A stretch of DNA of 43,697 nucleotides from positions 1 through 43,697 of the forward strand of contig JANSLP010000273.1 in assembly GCA_029298735.1 (NCBI GenBank), given 5' to 3'. The stretch is from Ophiostoma sp. CBS 140.51 (taxonomy: Eukaryota; Ascomycota; Sordariomycetes; Ophiostomatales; Ophiostomataceae). The number at the start of each line of letters is the position of its first letter. Within the stretch, counting starts at the first letter, position 1. Of the stretch, positions 11,071-22,030 are shown one piece after another. The notes under the pieces were generated by a model. That model saw only the letters and a list, made by a program, of their open reading frames with translations, made no database searches and was not told the origin of the DNA. The position numbers were made by a program, and so were the translations under genes.

Positions 11071-12159
11071 GTTCGTAAACTAAAGGGCTAGGTTAGCCAC
11101 GATTGAAGTCACAGGCGACGGGAACACAAGGTGTTCAGAATCCCCAGGGATCCGGTGGAGACTTGGGTCCGTGCGGGGGACGAGCGCAGCGGCACAGGCA
11201 CCGGATGAGGACGCGATTCTTCTTTGCCCCGTACCTCTTCCTTTTTTTGTATCATTGTGGTGTGCCTTTTTTCATTTGGAGGCTTGCTTGAGCGGAGCAG
11301 AGGGATGGGGGTCGGTTATGATCGCCCACTGACCGCCGAAAAGAACACGCGGCATCTCGACAAATCCACTAGAATGTGGGTGGAAAATAGATTCTGATCT
11401 GCTGTCCTCCTTTGCTTTTGCGAAGGGAAATTTTTTCGGCACGTCTACACAAAGAAGAGCGTTAATTGGGCAAATTAGGACAGCCTGCCGTGTGGCGCGC
11501 TAAACGAGAGGAATGCAGATCAACACGTCCCTGTCGCCAGGCGCCTCATTTGACACCAACGACTAAAACGACCATCGAGAGGCTTCAGCTTTGCTCGGCG
11601 ACTTCTCCAGGGGTGGGAAAGACAAGGAAAAGGTGATTGGAACGTTACGAAATACGGAGTATTCGTATTCTGGATGAAGACGATAGTAGGGCCTAGACAT
11701 GGTTTTCCGGATGGCGTGGGGGTGCAAGGCTGCTTAAACCCCTTGCACCTGGTCGTCTTTGCTGCCTCGGGCATCCCCGCAAGGAATGGCTCTGGACGAA
11801 CCCACCATCCACCATTCCGATTCTGTCCATGCTGTCCCCGGCAAATGGACCTAATCTAACCCGACTGCACGTCCGCCGTCGTGCATCAGATCGACCGTCG
11901 CCGTGGAGTACCAGGCCTAAGCTTTATCCCCACGCTCTTCAGGGGTGGTTTTCGGCGCCGCTCGACTCGATGGCGCATTTGGTTCTCCCTTATCAGACGG
12001 AGCGCTTCCAAAACAACGTGACTTTTTACGTGCCACCACGCAGGATGAAAAGGCCTGGATACCGGGGGATGAAGCAACCATGCAATTAAACAGACTTTTC
12101 TACAGAATCATGTACTTTTGTCCCCTGAGATGATCGAACTGTTGATTACAATTCCGGGC
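11071..12159. other. Gene-poor spacer
   Basis: No supported gene. A TACGGAGTA motif (reverse of TACTCCGTA) lies at 11653-11661 within a small inverted-repeat context (AATACG...CGTATT). Open frames are short and without motifs. Confidence 0.4.
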
Positions 12160-12690
12160 TTAGTATGGTGACTTGGCCCAGCGTTTTAGTTCTCGTCGTT
12201 CCCGGTTTCCTTTTCCGCCCAGGCTGTCTTCTCTGTTTCGGCGCTGTTCTTTTCCTTGGCTCAGAGACACCAGGCGTATTAGGTGGAAAGAATCGAGACA
12301 GGGCAAGATAAAAAAAGCAAAATCACTTGGTCGAAACTCCGGACGGAATTGAGTGATAAGAACGCTTATTGGCCAGCCAAGCCACAAAGCAGTGCAAAAA
12401 AGAAAGGACAGAACATGTAGATCGATAGAGAAACGTGCCCTCAATCCAATGCAAACAGCGTGGGCAACTGTCACAGAAATGCTCCCTCCTGCCAGGACAA
12501 GAACGCGAACACTCTTATATGTCGTTAACCCCCATGCTGAATAGTCAAACACGGCGGCCGCTGTCAAGAGCGGAACAATCGACAGCAAAGCGTAGGTGAA
12601 AGGAAGAAAAGTGTCGAAGTGGAGGCCCGCCAGGACAACAGTGAAGATCAGGCCCCCGTTGGATAAGTAGGACGATTTGAGGCTGTACAT
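12160..12690 (-). CDS. Putative multi-pass membrane protein (possibly the 3' part of a damaged gene)
   Basis: A minus-strand frame from ATG 12690 to TAA at 12160-12162 encodes 176 residues. About four hydrophobic segments (starting GGLIFTVVLAGLHF, YALLSIVPLLTAA, VRVLVLAGGSISV and LHVLSFLFCTALWL) precede a charged tail rich in Arg, Glu and Lys. The frame continues upstream to an apparent acceptor at about 12728 (CTAAC branch, TTTTCAG). A matching GTAAGG donor near 12777 follows further hydrophobic sequence, but that upstream part reads in two frames, so either another intron or a frameshift is present. I do not recognise the family. It may be an intact last exon of a small membrane protein or a decaying copy. 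Confidence 0.35.
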   Translation of the reverse strand: MYSLKSSYLSNGGLIFTVVLAGLHFDTFLPFTYALLSIVPLLTAAAVFDYSAWGLTTYKSVRVLVLAGGSISVTVAHAVCIGLRARFSIDLHVLSFLFCTALWLGWPISVLITQFRPEFRPSDFAFFILPCLDSFHLIRLVSLSQGKEQRRNREDSLGGKGNRERRELKRWAKSPY

Positions 12691-13069
12691 CAAAGTACCG
12701 GGGGAACAATGGAAATAAAAACTCGAGCTGAAAATGGTTAGAAAAAACGAATAAAGTTGGAAAAACAGAAGGCCTTACTGGAAGGAGTCCTATGGTTATA
12801 ACCGTTAAAGACTTCCAGCCAAGAGATAAATGGCGACAGAAGTGTGAAGATAGAAAAATGTTCGACGGCCAAAACGATCGTGGAGGCGATGTATACAACA
12901 TATGGGAGTAAGAGAATGACGGTAGGTGTGCGGTTAAAATGATAGCAGATATGAAAGGTCGTCGGGTGACATAGCGAAGGTGACTGAAAAAGTAAACCGC
13001 AGTTGTTTCCTTGGTGACGATGGAGGAAAGAAGAGAGCAAGTGGTTTTCCTTGGAAACACATACCGACT

Positions 13070-13623
13070 ATGAATAAACGCGAGATCGAGGCCATTGCAT
13101 CGTCTGGCGTTGATTTGGCCATCCTTACCTTTGAGGTCATCTACTGCCGAAAGTCCAAAAACAGCGTCCGTGTGCAGGTCGGCGTGGCCTATGTTGTCTT
13201 CAACGCCTACAGTCTTTCGTTTTCCGCTGCGCACTTTCGCGCGGATGACCCAACAGCGGCTTTTTTTCTGATCTTTTGGAAGAACACAACGATCTTGTTC
13301 CTCCATGGTTTAGTCGTAAGAACATTCTCTCTCTTCTGTTGCTTCTTTTCGTTGACTGACCCCATCAGCACAAAGTTGTCTTTTTCTCTACTATGGCGGC
13401 GAAGAAGATAAGCGATCTGGGTGTTTCTACCCCTTCAGCTTCTCACCGGAAGCGCACTCCTGCTTGGCTACAAGTTTCCCGATAAGCTTCCGTTCTTAAA
13501 CGCCGCAAGTTCTCTCGTCGCGCTCAGCGCTACCAGCTTTACATCGATTGAATTGGTCTTCTTCCTCAGGGCGCGAAGCCGTCTTTTATACCGAGATGAA
13601 CAAGAACGAATAACGTACCAGTA
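13070..13623 (+). other. Coding-like hydrophobic segments of uncertain status
   Basis: Two plus-strand stretches (about 13072-13320 and 13427-13623) have C/T/G-biased third codon positions like the real genes in the window, and encode hydrophobic residues (for example VGVAYVVFNAYSLSF and LLTGSALLLGYKFPD). A GTAAGA donor at about 13316 and a CATCAG acceptor near 13369 lie between them, but the join does not keep one frame through to a credible end. On the opposite strand the same DNA is also open. This may be a relic gene; I cannot assign it. Confidence 0.2.
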
Positions 13624-15093
13624 ATTTGCAGCCATAAATCTTTTTTTTACTGGGCTGCAGTCAATGTCCGGGCGACAGCTTGTCTTAGGTTTTGTTTCGG
13701 TATAGGGCTTCGGATACAGATCGATCCGGATCTATGGTCTTTTGTGTCTTGTATGGTTGCATGGCTTGCAAGACCAGCATATCTTCGCACAAGAAGAACC
13801 TGGCCGTTAGAGTGGACGTAACGAGACGATTCAGCGTATGTCACGCTTGCCTCTTCCTGGGAGCCGAACCTAGTATTTCGAAAAGGACGTCCACAAGAGA
13901 CGAAGGGGAAAGAAAGAACAGGAAAGAAAACGAATTATAAAAAGAAGATAAATGAAACGATCACAAGGCGACATTGAAAAACTCTGATCGACGGAGGAAA
14001 AGGGGGGGAAGACCGTCTCCGGTCCATCTCGTACATGGATCGAGGCACACGAGATTGTTCTAGCCATGTCCTTCTCTGCCCAGGCAATGACGTCCCGGAC
14101 GGATACATTTACATTGCCTTTATTTTCCTCTTCTACTGAGTTCGTCTTTGTACGATGTTTTTTGCATCTGTTGTGCTTTTTCAACTATATTGAATACATT
14201 CTTGCGGGTATGAAGATGCCACTTTAGTTCACAAAGGACAATGTTGCCTGCATACATGTAAATAAACCGAGTCAAACCGAGAAACGAGTCAAGAAAGATA
14301 ACAAATTGGGATTTAGCGGTGCAACCGAGACCGCTGCTGTATGCTCACAAGTTTGTTCGTTCCTGGACCATATGTTATCGCGTTTTTGGCGGTGTTGGCT
14401 TCGGCACGCCTATTGTATCGTAAGCGCCGCGGCCGAGGTTCACGAGAGGTTTACCACCGCCCACCATAGTCGCTGCTGTGTGTGTCCTGTGGTAGTCAAT
14501 ATCAGTAAAATACACCACGGAGTATGAAGGAAACGCCAGGACGTGGCCAATTGACAACTACGGACGTACCTAGAGGTGTGTTACTGCTCTGATAGTAAAG
14601 TGACGTCAAGACACTAAAACTACTCCGTACAAGTACGAGTTCCTTTTCTTGGCCATCGTTTTCTTTTTCTTCCTTGTTCCATCACGGCCGTCCTTCGTCT
14701 TTTATCCCATCCCTTATCTTTTCCCCTCTTTTTCGCCTGTCTTTTCTCTTTTCTTTATTTTCTTATGGTCTTTCTGCTGCACGAAGAAGTAGCTCGATTC
14801 TTGGCTCTCTCTATGCCGATACCATGAAGTAAGATGACTCAGTGGAAAAACCAACACATCAGAGTCTTTCCCCTTAAAGGCAAATCTACGGCCACTCGCG
14901 CTAGTAGTATACCCTAAGTACATACGGGCTATAAGACATTATACGTACACCTCCTCGCTTGGCTTTACACAAGGTCGAATGGTATCCTACGCCGACCTTA
15001 CGGAGCATTACTGACGTAATGAAGGTAAGTAAGTCTTTTGATATTCCTCACGCTCTATTTTTCTTCTCGTGTGTGAAACTCACGAAAATGTAG
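13624..15093. other. Spacer with pyrimidine tract and TACTCCGTA motif
   Basis: No intact gene is visible. A TACTCCGTA motif at 14621-14629 is followed by a long CT-rich tract at about 14641-14766, the arrangement often seen upstream of a fungal start site. It lies before the Zn2Cys6 remnant. A possible degenerate first exon of that remnant ends at a GTAAGT donor near 15026. Confidence 0.4.
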
Positions 15094-15520
15094 AAACCGG
15101 CATCGTAAATGCGATGAAGCCAAGCCGTCCTGCAGCCAGTGTATGAAATCGAAGCGCGTCTGCGAGTATAAAGTACCGGCGGACAGCGGGACATTCAACA
15201 AAACGGCGTCCATAACAGCTCAAGCAACACCAACGACGGCCAGCCTAGCTGCTATACATGAAAACAAAGCCAAACGTGCATCGACAACACAAAGTTCCGT
15301 AACCACACCGCCGTTGGACATGTCCGCCTGCGAGGCTACGACAACTACCTCCCGCTTTACTTACAGCATTTGCCAGGTAGAGGCCTTGTTGTTTTTGCTG
15401 GTTTTGCTTCCCCCAAAAAACGGAAAACTAATATGTAACTCGGTTCAGCTCCTTACAGAAGATGGGAATGCCGCCACTGCGCGTGAAGCTGAAGCACAGT
15501 ATCCATTTATCACAGGGTGA
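15094..15520 (+). pseudogene. Truncated Zn2Cys6 transcription-factor fragment
   Basis: After a TGTAG acceptor at 15093, exon 15094-15376 reads NRHRKCDEAKPSCSQCMKS..., carrying four of the six cysteines of a fungal zinc cluster (C-x6-C-x2-C-x6-C). A Thr/Ala-rich stretch follows, then an intron (15377-15448) and a short exon ending in TGA at 15518-15520. The first Cys pair should be in the preceding exon. The sequence before the donor near 15026 resembles a Gly-Cys-x-x-Cys exon but has stops (TAA, TGA) in the needed frame. No activation or middle-homology domain follows. It is therefore a remnant of a Gal4-type regulator with a broken DNA-binding motif. Confidence 0.6.
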
Positions 15521-16390
15521 TGAAGGGACGAGAAGATAAAGTTGCCATGGAGAACAGAGATAAGAGGCAAAAGACATTGATGAAAACGATAGATGGGATG
15601 GCCGAGACTTCAATTTGCGGGGCGCCACGAATACAGGTCAAAAAGACAACGTATGCTATGCCGAAGTGCGTGCGGACGCCATTTTTTCGTCAGCTATCAA
15701 TAGACAAACTCCAGGACAGACGATACAATGGCCGCAATCTCGCTTTCAATCATAGTAAGAATATCCAAGATACAACTGAAGAGTCAAACTGCAAAAAAGG
15801 ACGAAAGCAAATCAGATGGCATTACCAAAATACACCTCCGTTCCTCACCGGTTTTCCGTTCTTCTAATTTTATCCCCTGATTTTTGTTTATTCAAGAGTT
15901 TACCTTCTTTCCTGTGGCCTGCATACGCTGGCATCGAACGGTATGACTGGAATAGATAGGGGCCGTCTTATACGGAATATGAAATAAGGAATGAGTTAGG
16001 CTTAGTGCCTCCGGGCGGAATACATTTCATTCATTCATGCTAATTTCCCCTCTCTCTTAGAATGGTACGTACAGAATACAATTGTCAATCGCACATTCGC
16101 AAATATTGTACCATTCGCTTGAACTCCCTTTGTTGGGCATCTGATGACGTTTACTGGTCAATAATGGTACTGTTGGTGGCGACTGGTGGGGCTAGCCTGA
16201 AATGGCCAACGCCCAGCGGACTGGCAATTTTCGGAGTCCTCGTGAAAGCCATCTCCGATGGTCATTTGTCATCCTCTGTCTCCAACACCTGCACTACAAT
16301 TTCATACAAAAGCACACATTTCTCTTCAATTTTCTTCACTCTTCACGCAAGTCTGAAACAACTACACCTCATCCGATTCAAACGACAAAA
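15521..16390. other. Spacer and promoter of the dehydrogenase gene
   Basis: The first 340 bases are open on the plus strand (15517-15867) but show no motif; they may be more relic of the zinc-cluster gene. The last 120 bases before 16391 are C/T- and A/C-rich with an ACAAAA leader directly before the ATG, typical of a fungal 5' UTR. Confidence 0.4.
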
Positions 16391-17430
16391 ATGGTCTCTT
16401 TAAAGGATATCGAGGCGTCCAACAGCCGCCTGAGCGAGGCCGGGGAAGGTCTTGTGGCCGTTTTTCTGGGTGCGACGTCTGGCATTGGCAAGGCCACACT
16501 GCGGGAGTTCGCACAGCGTGCCACTAAGCCCCGGGTGTACATTGTGGCCCGCAATGCCGCTGCCGTCGCATCGCAAGTCGACGAGCTGCGCAAGCTGAAC
16601 AGCGGTGGCCAGTTTGAAGTTATCGAGAAGAACGTGTCGCTCATTGCCGATGCCAACGCTGTTGCGGCAACGGTTTTGGAAAAAGAGACCAAAGTGGATC
16701 TTCTCTTTCTGTCAGTGGGGTTCTTCTCGTTTGATGGCCGTCACGGTAGGTCTGCATCCATCTCGATTACGGTGACGCGTACTTTTTCTGACATATAAAA
16801 GACACCAGCGAAGGCCTTGAGGCCAGCATGACTACGCGCTACTACTCGAGGATTCGCATCACGCAGCTGCTGCTGCCGCTGCTCAACGCTGCAAAGCACC
16901 CCCGCGTTGTGTCGGTGCTGGCGGCCGGTCATGAAGCACAGATTGATGAGAGTGATCTCTCCCTTACAAAGCCAAAGTCCTTCAACGTGTCTGCCGGCAA
17001 CATCCATACCACGACGATGATGACCCTGTCGCTGGAGCATATGGCCCGCGAGAACCCCCAGATCAGTTTCGTACACACCTTCCCTGGGATTGTTTCTACG
17101 CCATTGCTGGGAAAGACAAGCAGCGGTGTCCTGGGAATGGTGTTGCGCTGGGCCGTGGTCCCCCTGATGGCATTGTTTGCCATGACGCCCGCCGAGGCTG
17201 GCAAGCGGGGACTGTTTACGGCAACGAGTGCCTGTTACGGTGTAGACGAAGGCCTTGTTTCGCTTGCAGAGGGCGCTGCCGTCGCAAAGAAATCAGAAGG
17301 CGGCATCTTCCTCGTCAACCAAAAGGGAGAATATGCTGATAACGACAAGGTTCTGCGTGGCCTCCGAGAGCGGAAAGTTGGTGATGCCGTGTGGGAACAC
17401 ACACAGGATGTATTTGCAGCAATCAAGTGA
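16391..17430 (+). CDS. Short-chain dehydrogenase/reductase family protein
   Basis: Exons 16391-16745 and 16802-17430 (56-bp intron, phase 1) give 327 residues. Residues 27-34 (GATSGIGKA) are the nucleotide-binding glycine motif of the Rossmann fold, after a hydrophobic beta strand, with a basic VARN segment at the end of beta-2 that favours NADP. VDLLFLSVGF is the usual beta-4 strand. The canonical active-site Tyr-x3-Lys is not seen: the expected place reads GNIHTTTMMTL. I recall the same divergence in a fungal subgroup of these proteins, so it may be a lineage trait rather than damage. HTFPGIVSTPLL matches the substrate-loop region. The ATG at 16391 follows an ACAAAA leader; upstream in-frame codons look non-coding. 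The substrate is unknown. Confidence 0.88.
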
Positions 17431-18097
17431 GGGCGTGGACGGTGTACCCCGATGATCAAGGGAAGCATTGGAGCGGATGTTGGGGACAGAATGACTTATA
17501 TGGCTGGCCCTCATTTGTGTGGTGGCCAGACAAGGCAGGTTCCGTGATAAAGCGAGATTTAAACAACGGCAAGTCCCGTGAGCCTGGTTGTGATTCTTAA
17601 TTTCGGTTTCTATTTTTATCAATGGCAGCAGACACGTTTTCATAATCATATGTCGAAAGTCGCAGTAATTCTATCCCGACAAGAATGTTTGTGACAGCAA
17701 TTTATGCACAATTTTTATTTTATTTTATTTTTATTCTTTATTTTTGGTGTTGTTCGTGCTGTTAATGGTTGCCAAGGGCGCGAAGGCGAGAAGGTGCAAA
17801 TGTTACAAAGGCACTTATCCCGAGGGCAAGAGTCTCTGCTAAGTGATTAGGCTGGGGAAGGGGGGGGACTTGTTTTAGTAAATACTGATAATGTGTAACG
17901 GTCGAAAAATAGTTAACACGTATGAGGGAGGTAGTGATTGTATGCGATGAGGGTAGTCGCTCTCCACCGCAACTCGCTCCGTCTCCAAATCATCAATGTG
18001 CGAGCATACCAGCAAGCATCCGGTTCCACATCCTGCAGGAGATTGTCAGGGGGTCCGTCTCGTCCGCAAAGAGGGTACTTTGGACAAGATAGTCATT
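17431..18097. other. Spacer with T-rich tract
   Basis: This holds the 3' UTR of the dehydrogenase. A low-complexity ATTTT repeat lies at about 17713-17755, and a G-run at about 17859-17868. No gene is supported. Confidence 0.45.
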
Positions 18098-19584
18098 CTA
18101 AAAGATTTGTCCTCCCCTTGCATTTAGGGCGTACATGTGTTGAGAGATGACGAACAGCAACGCCTGGCGGTCAGCTGGGTCTCCGAGAATACCATCCCGG
18201 AACCCCCAGAGCTGGTCGCGGCTTTCACACATTTTGTCAATGTATTCTTGTTCCAGCATGCCAAAACAGTAGTCCCCGCGGCGGCGAATCTTGAGCTCCG
18301 TCATGGCCAGGCGGAACCGGAGGTAGTACACACCGGGGACGGGGAAGCGGACCTCGCCCCCGTATTCGGGGGAAACGGGCCGAAAATGCAGCAACTTCTT
18401 ATTCAAGTACAGGATCCAATTCACCGTGTTGTCTTCGTGACACAAGCCTTCGTCTAGGAGGACGAACAGGAACGTGTACGTCCTGTTTGCGTCGTCTTGG
18501 AGGACGGGTACAATGGCAGCGCAATCCTGGTTGATGAGCCAGGCAAGAGTCTTGTGCATAAATAGGCCATTGGTGGGCTGCCATGTGTGCTCAGTGTTGT
18601 TGAGAACGTTGAGATTGTTGCCATAGTCAAAGAGCTGACCCGCAATCTGTGGCCCGCCCTCAAAGTCGAAATTGACAAACTGGACGAAGTTGGGATGGGA
18701 CACCAGATCCACTTGGCAGCCGGCGGGTAGTAGGGGTAGACCGCCAAGAAGCTGTAGTACTCCGTGACACACTGCTCAATGATGTGCTGGGCAAAGCATT
18801 GTTTTTGAGACACAGTAAGCCGGTTGGGACGCGTGCGGCGCGCAAAGGGCTGTACCCAGAATAGGTACTGGAAGTGAAACACGTCGGCAACCACGTTCAC
18901 ATCGATCGCCACGCCATTGTTTGCAGCGTTCAGTGTCTCAATACTCTTTCGCACCTCTCCAAAATGTAGTTGGCACGCGCCCGCAGGTTCGCCATGATGC
19001 GCACAAACTCTTTCATACGACGGTGGAGGAGGTGTAGGTTCTCACGGAACTGTACGTAGGTCATGCTGCTATACATGCCCATGTCCAGCTGGGTCCAGCC
19101 TTCTGGGCCGCGGTTTCGGACACGGGCGGCAATCAGGACCAGTTGCCGGTAGCGACCCCTGGAGCGCACGAGGGCGTCCCGGGCATTGTCAGTTCTCTGA
19201 GCCTCAGTGAGTCTTTAAGGAGATAGATGTGTTAGTTTCTCTGCTTAGTATATTAGGACGTAGAAACTAATATCTGTTTTGATAAGAGGAGAACAAAACA
19301 TACCTTGAATCAAAGTCGTCATCTGCGCTAGCAGAGCTGACACTTGGATTGACGAACATATCCTCCTGGACGTCAATGTCCGCCTGGACCTCCATGTCCA
19401 TATCTGGAGTCTGGCTTTGGTCAAGAATCGTTTATATCAACGCGTCGAACTGTAAGTTGACGATATTCCCGTTGATATCCAATTCTAAGTCGTCATTCTC
19501 GTCGATGTCGAGCTTCAAGTTGACATTCTCGTTGATGTCAAACTGTGAGCCGACGTCTTTGTGATATAAATTGATACATGGCAT
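18098..19584 (-). pseudogene. Decayed gene of unknown family (in-frame TAA, two frameshifts)
   Basis: Exon 1 runs from ATG 19584 to 19304 and joins in phase to exon 2 at 19212 across a 91-bp intron (GTATGT donor, CTAAC branch, TTAAAG acceptor). Exon 1 has repeated Asp-Ile-Asn/Asp-Glu-Asn motifs and is cut at codon 51 by TAA (19432-19434). Exon 2 begins TEAQRTDNARDALVRSRG and is predicted mostly helical. It must change frame near 18955 (after NYILER) and again near 18720 (around VDLVSHPNF) to stay protein-like, and ends in TAG at 18098. Restoring one frame would give roughly 450-470 residues. I do not recognise the domain. CAA-to-TAA is a RIP-type change. Sequencing error could explain one frameshift, but hardly all three lesions. 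Confidence 0.6.
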
Positions 19585-20277
19585 CTTGAAGATTTTGGAC
19601 TCAGACTGATGTCTGAATCTGCGAATATTGGAAGAAACGGGAGTTCAAGGACAAATTTGAGTTGATATTGTGAGTGTCATCATTTGTAGAGTGCGTTTTG
19701 TGTCGTTTTTGCTGCTATATCAAGCTTTCTTTCTGATCGAGAGAGATCCCATCAAGTGAGTAGCTATTTTCCCTTTATTAGTTAAAAACACATAACAAGA
19801 AACACGACGCCGGCAGGACCTCAAACACCCGGCATCCCCTTCCTTTCAAAATCATACCAATCGATGCGTGCGATCCCGATCAGATAATAAACCATGTCAA
19901 CATCCCTCTTCCCCTCTCTCCCTAGCTTCGATAATCAAAGAAGACGAGGGATTAGACACTCCTGTGGACGCATCACGCGATATATTTTGTGTTGTGTTGG
20001 TTTTTCTCGTGGTGTTTGTAAGTTTAGACGGTAGAGATACTCTCCCCTCGGAAGTGCCTTTAAAATAAGGCGGGTGAAGGAAGAAACGGTGCGCGGAAGT
20101 GTATGATATATTTACGGACAACAACTAAAGGCAGTGAATGTCCCGTAATAACGATTGAAATTTCGTGCTGTGTAATACGTTATGAAAGTTGTGGAAAGGC
20201 TAACTCGCTTGTGTGGCTAAGTCGCTTATCACCTACCTTAAATATTTGACGATTTTTTAAGAAATACATTAACCAGA
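19585..20277. other. Spacer
   Basis: AT-richer sequence separates the decayed gene from the downstream end of the 20278-21756 gene. I see no gene, repeat or motif worth naming. Confidence 0.4.
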
Positions 20278-21756
20278 CTAATCTGACACTTGCACATCGT
20301 TGATTTCAATTTGATTAACACCCAGAGCTGAGGAGGTACCGCTCCGGGCAGCTTCCAGCTCTGCCTCTGTTGGCATGTTGACAATTAACAGGTAAAGGAT
20401 ATTCTACATGATTAGTCTTAATGGCTCAACAAGAGTTGTGGAAGAGTACATACCCGGTTGATGCGTCGATGACCCTGCTCCAGGAGATACGACTGCTGCT
20501 GGAACTGTTGCAGCTGCAGCTCGTAGGCGCTCTCATACTGCCGGATGTATTCTTGTCTCTGCTCCAGGGTGAGGTCCATGCCCTGAAGCACCTGGTCGAG
20601 GTTGGCCATTTGCGCCGCCTGTTGATCACGAACGACCTGCTCTTGGGCTGCCATTGCGGTGCGCATTGTCTCTTTTTGTTTTTCGAGATTGGGTGTGAGC
20701 TTGCCACCAGACACGAGGCCAAGAAGACCACCGTTGCTGGCCGGGTGGTTGGGATCGAGGTAGCGGTTGGAGAAGGGCTTCGTCTGAGGAGCGGTGAGGA
20801 TGTCTCCTTTGCTCTCGGCTGACTAGAAGAGATAGTTAGTAGTTGTCAACGGAGATGTTGAGAACACGTGGAAACTTACATAGCGAGCCTGCGCACGACG
20901 GTCAAAGTAGTCGTTGAGCCTGGAAAAGGCCTTTTTCTTTTTCTTAGCTTCCGGGGAGGTAGAAGCTGTCGACGGATCCTTGGCTGCGTCTGGGTATACC
21001 AGCGTAGCCACAGAGTCTGGAAGACTCTCCTCGCCGTGAGACACGCCGGCAGTAGGGCTGCGCAGGTTGCGTTTAGCTGTGGACACAAGACCGCCGTCAC
21101 TGGACGAGGCTTGGCCATGATTGGAAAGGGCCTGGGCTGGATCAGGCTTGGCCGTCTTCTCAAAGGCGATGGGACTGTACGACATAATCAGACAGTAGAG
21201 CCCGCGCGGGCGGAAGAACTCGTCGTTCATGCGGTCCATAAATGTATTCGTCCTAAGAGGAGATATCCTGGTTAACTACTACTCGCATCAATGAAAAGCA
21301 CAATTGTTGGTTAACCTACTTCCACCGCGTCTCGGCTTTGGCGACGATGCCGGCGATGATCTGCACAGCAGCAGAGACACCTAGGGCAATGTGATTAGGA
21401 ATGAAGCCAGTGCCCATGGCTGCGACCTGGACGGCATGGAGCCATTTAGATGCCTGGGCGGCCTTGTTGGTCGCACGGATGAACTCCAGGAAAGAAGCCT
21501 CGTCAATACCGTGGGCTGCGAGGTCGGGCGCGTATGCCTTGACAAAGCCGCGCTCCTTGTTTCCCGGCCGGCGTTGGGGAATGACTACTGGGTTTTGCAG
21601 TCGTGGCGGCGATGCTGTTGGTCTACTGGCGGTGATTGGGTGCTCAGCAATGAACGTACTCAGAACAGCGTCTGCATTCTGTTGCTGCTGTGCAACAGGG
21701 ACATCCGAGTCGCTGTCACTTGGGGAGAGGATTGCGTTGTTGTTCGTTAAAGACAT
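20278..21756 (-). CDS. Coiled-coil protein of a fungal family of unknown function (four exons)
   Basis: Exons 21756-21320, 21252-20880, 20822-20454 and 20403-20278 (introns 67, 57, 50 bp) keep phase and give 434 residues. The ATG has a strong CCACC context. Residues 1-60 are polar and probably disordered (Gln run). Residues 60-170 hold the recognisable conserved core: QRRPGNKERGFVKAYAP, a helical segment with hydrophobic stretch at about 108-140 (GFIPNHIALGVSAAVQII), and NDEFFRPRGLYC at about 155-166. Then come a basic Lys run, a Pro-rich link, a Gln-rich coiled coil at about 300-393, and a last exon starting NILYLLIVNMPTEAE. I recall similar proteins annotated as hypothetical in many ascomycetes; no biochemical role is known to me. 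The hydrophobic helices suggest membrane association (inference). Confidence 0.82.
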
Positions 21757-22030
21757 GGTGGCTTTTAGAGTTGCGAAAATATTAATGACAGTAGATAAAA
21801 TTAAACAGTGAATTGTTTTGCCAAGATTGCCAAGATTGAATTCTACGAGAAACATTTCCAAGCCCCTTTAAATACATCAACTATCCCTGAGCTGAAAGGA
21901 CACAATTACGAGGCATCTCCCCGCTTCACTTAACGAGCCCTATCAGGCGATGATGGAGGGTTGAATCTGACAGATCGGCAGTGGCTCACCTAAAAAAGTC
22001 AATTATTCTACAGACACTGCCTCCTAAAAT
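21757..22030. promoter_or_regulatory. Promoter region of the 20278-21756 gene
   Basis: Upstream sequence of the minus-strand coiled-coil gene. It is AT-rich near the start (TTTAAATACATCAACTATCC on the plus strand at about 21869-21888), which on the minus strand supplies a possible TATA-like element about 110 bases before the ATG. No other feature is seen. Confidence 0.35.

Noticed and set aside
10811..11078. Repeat proteins on both strands of the minisatellite, or a CRISPR-like array
   Set aside because: The open frames follow from the 15-bp period, and there are no unique spacers between units.
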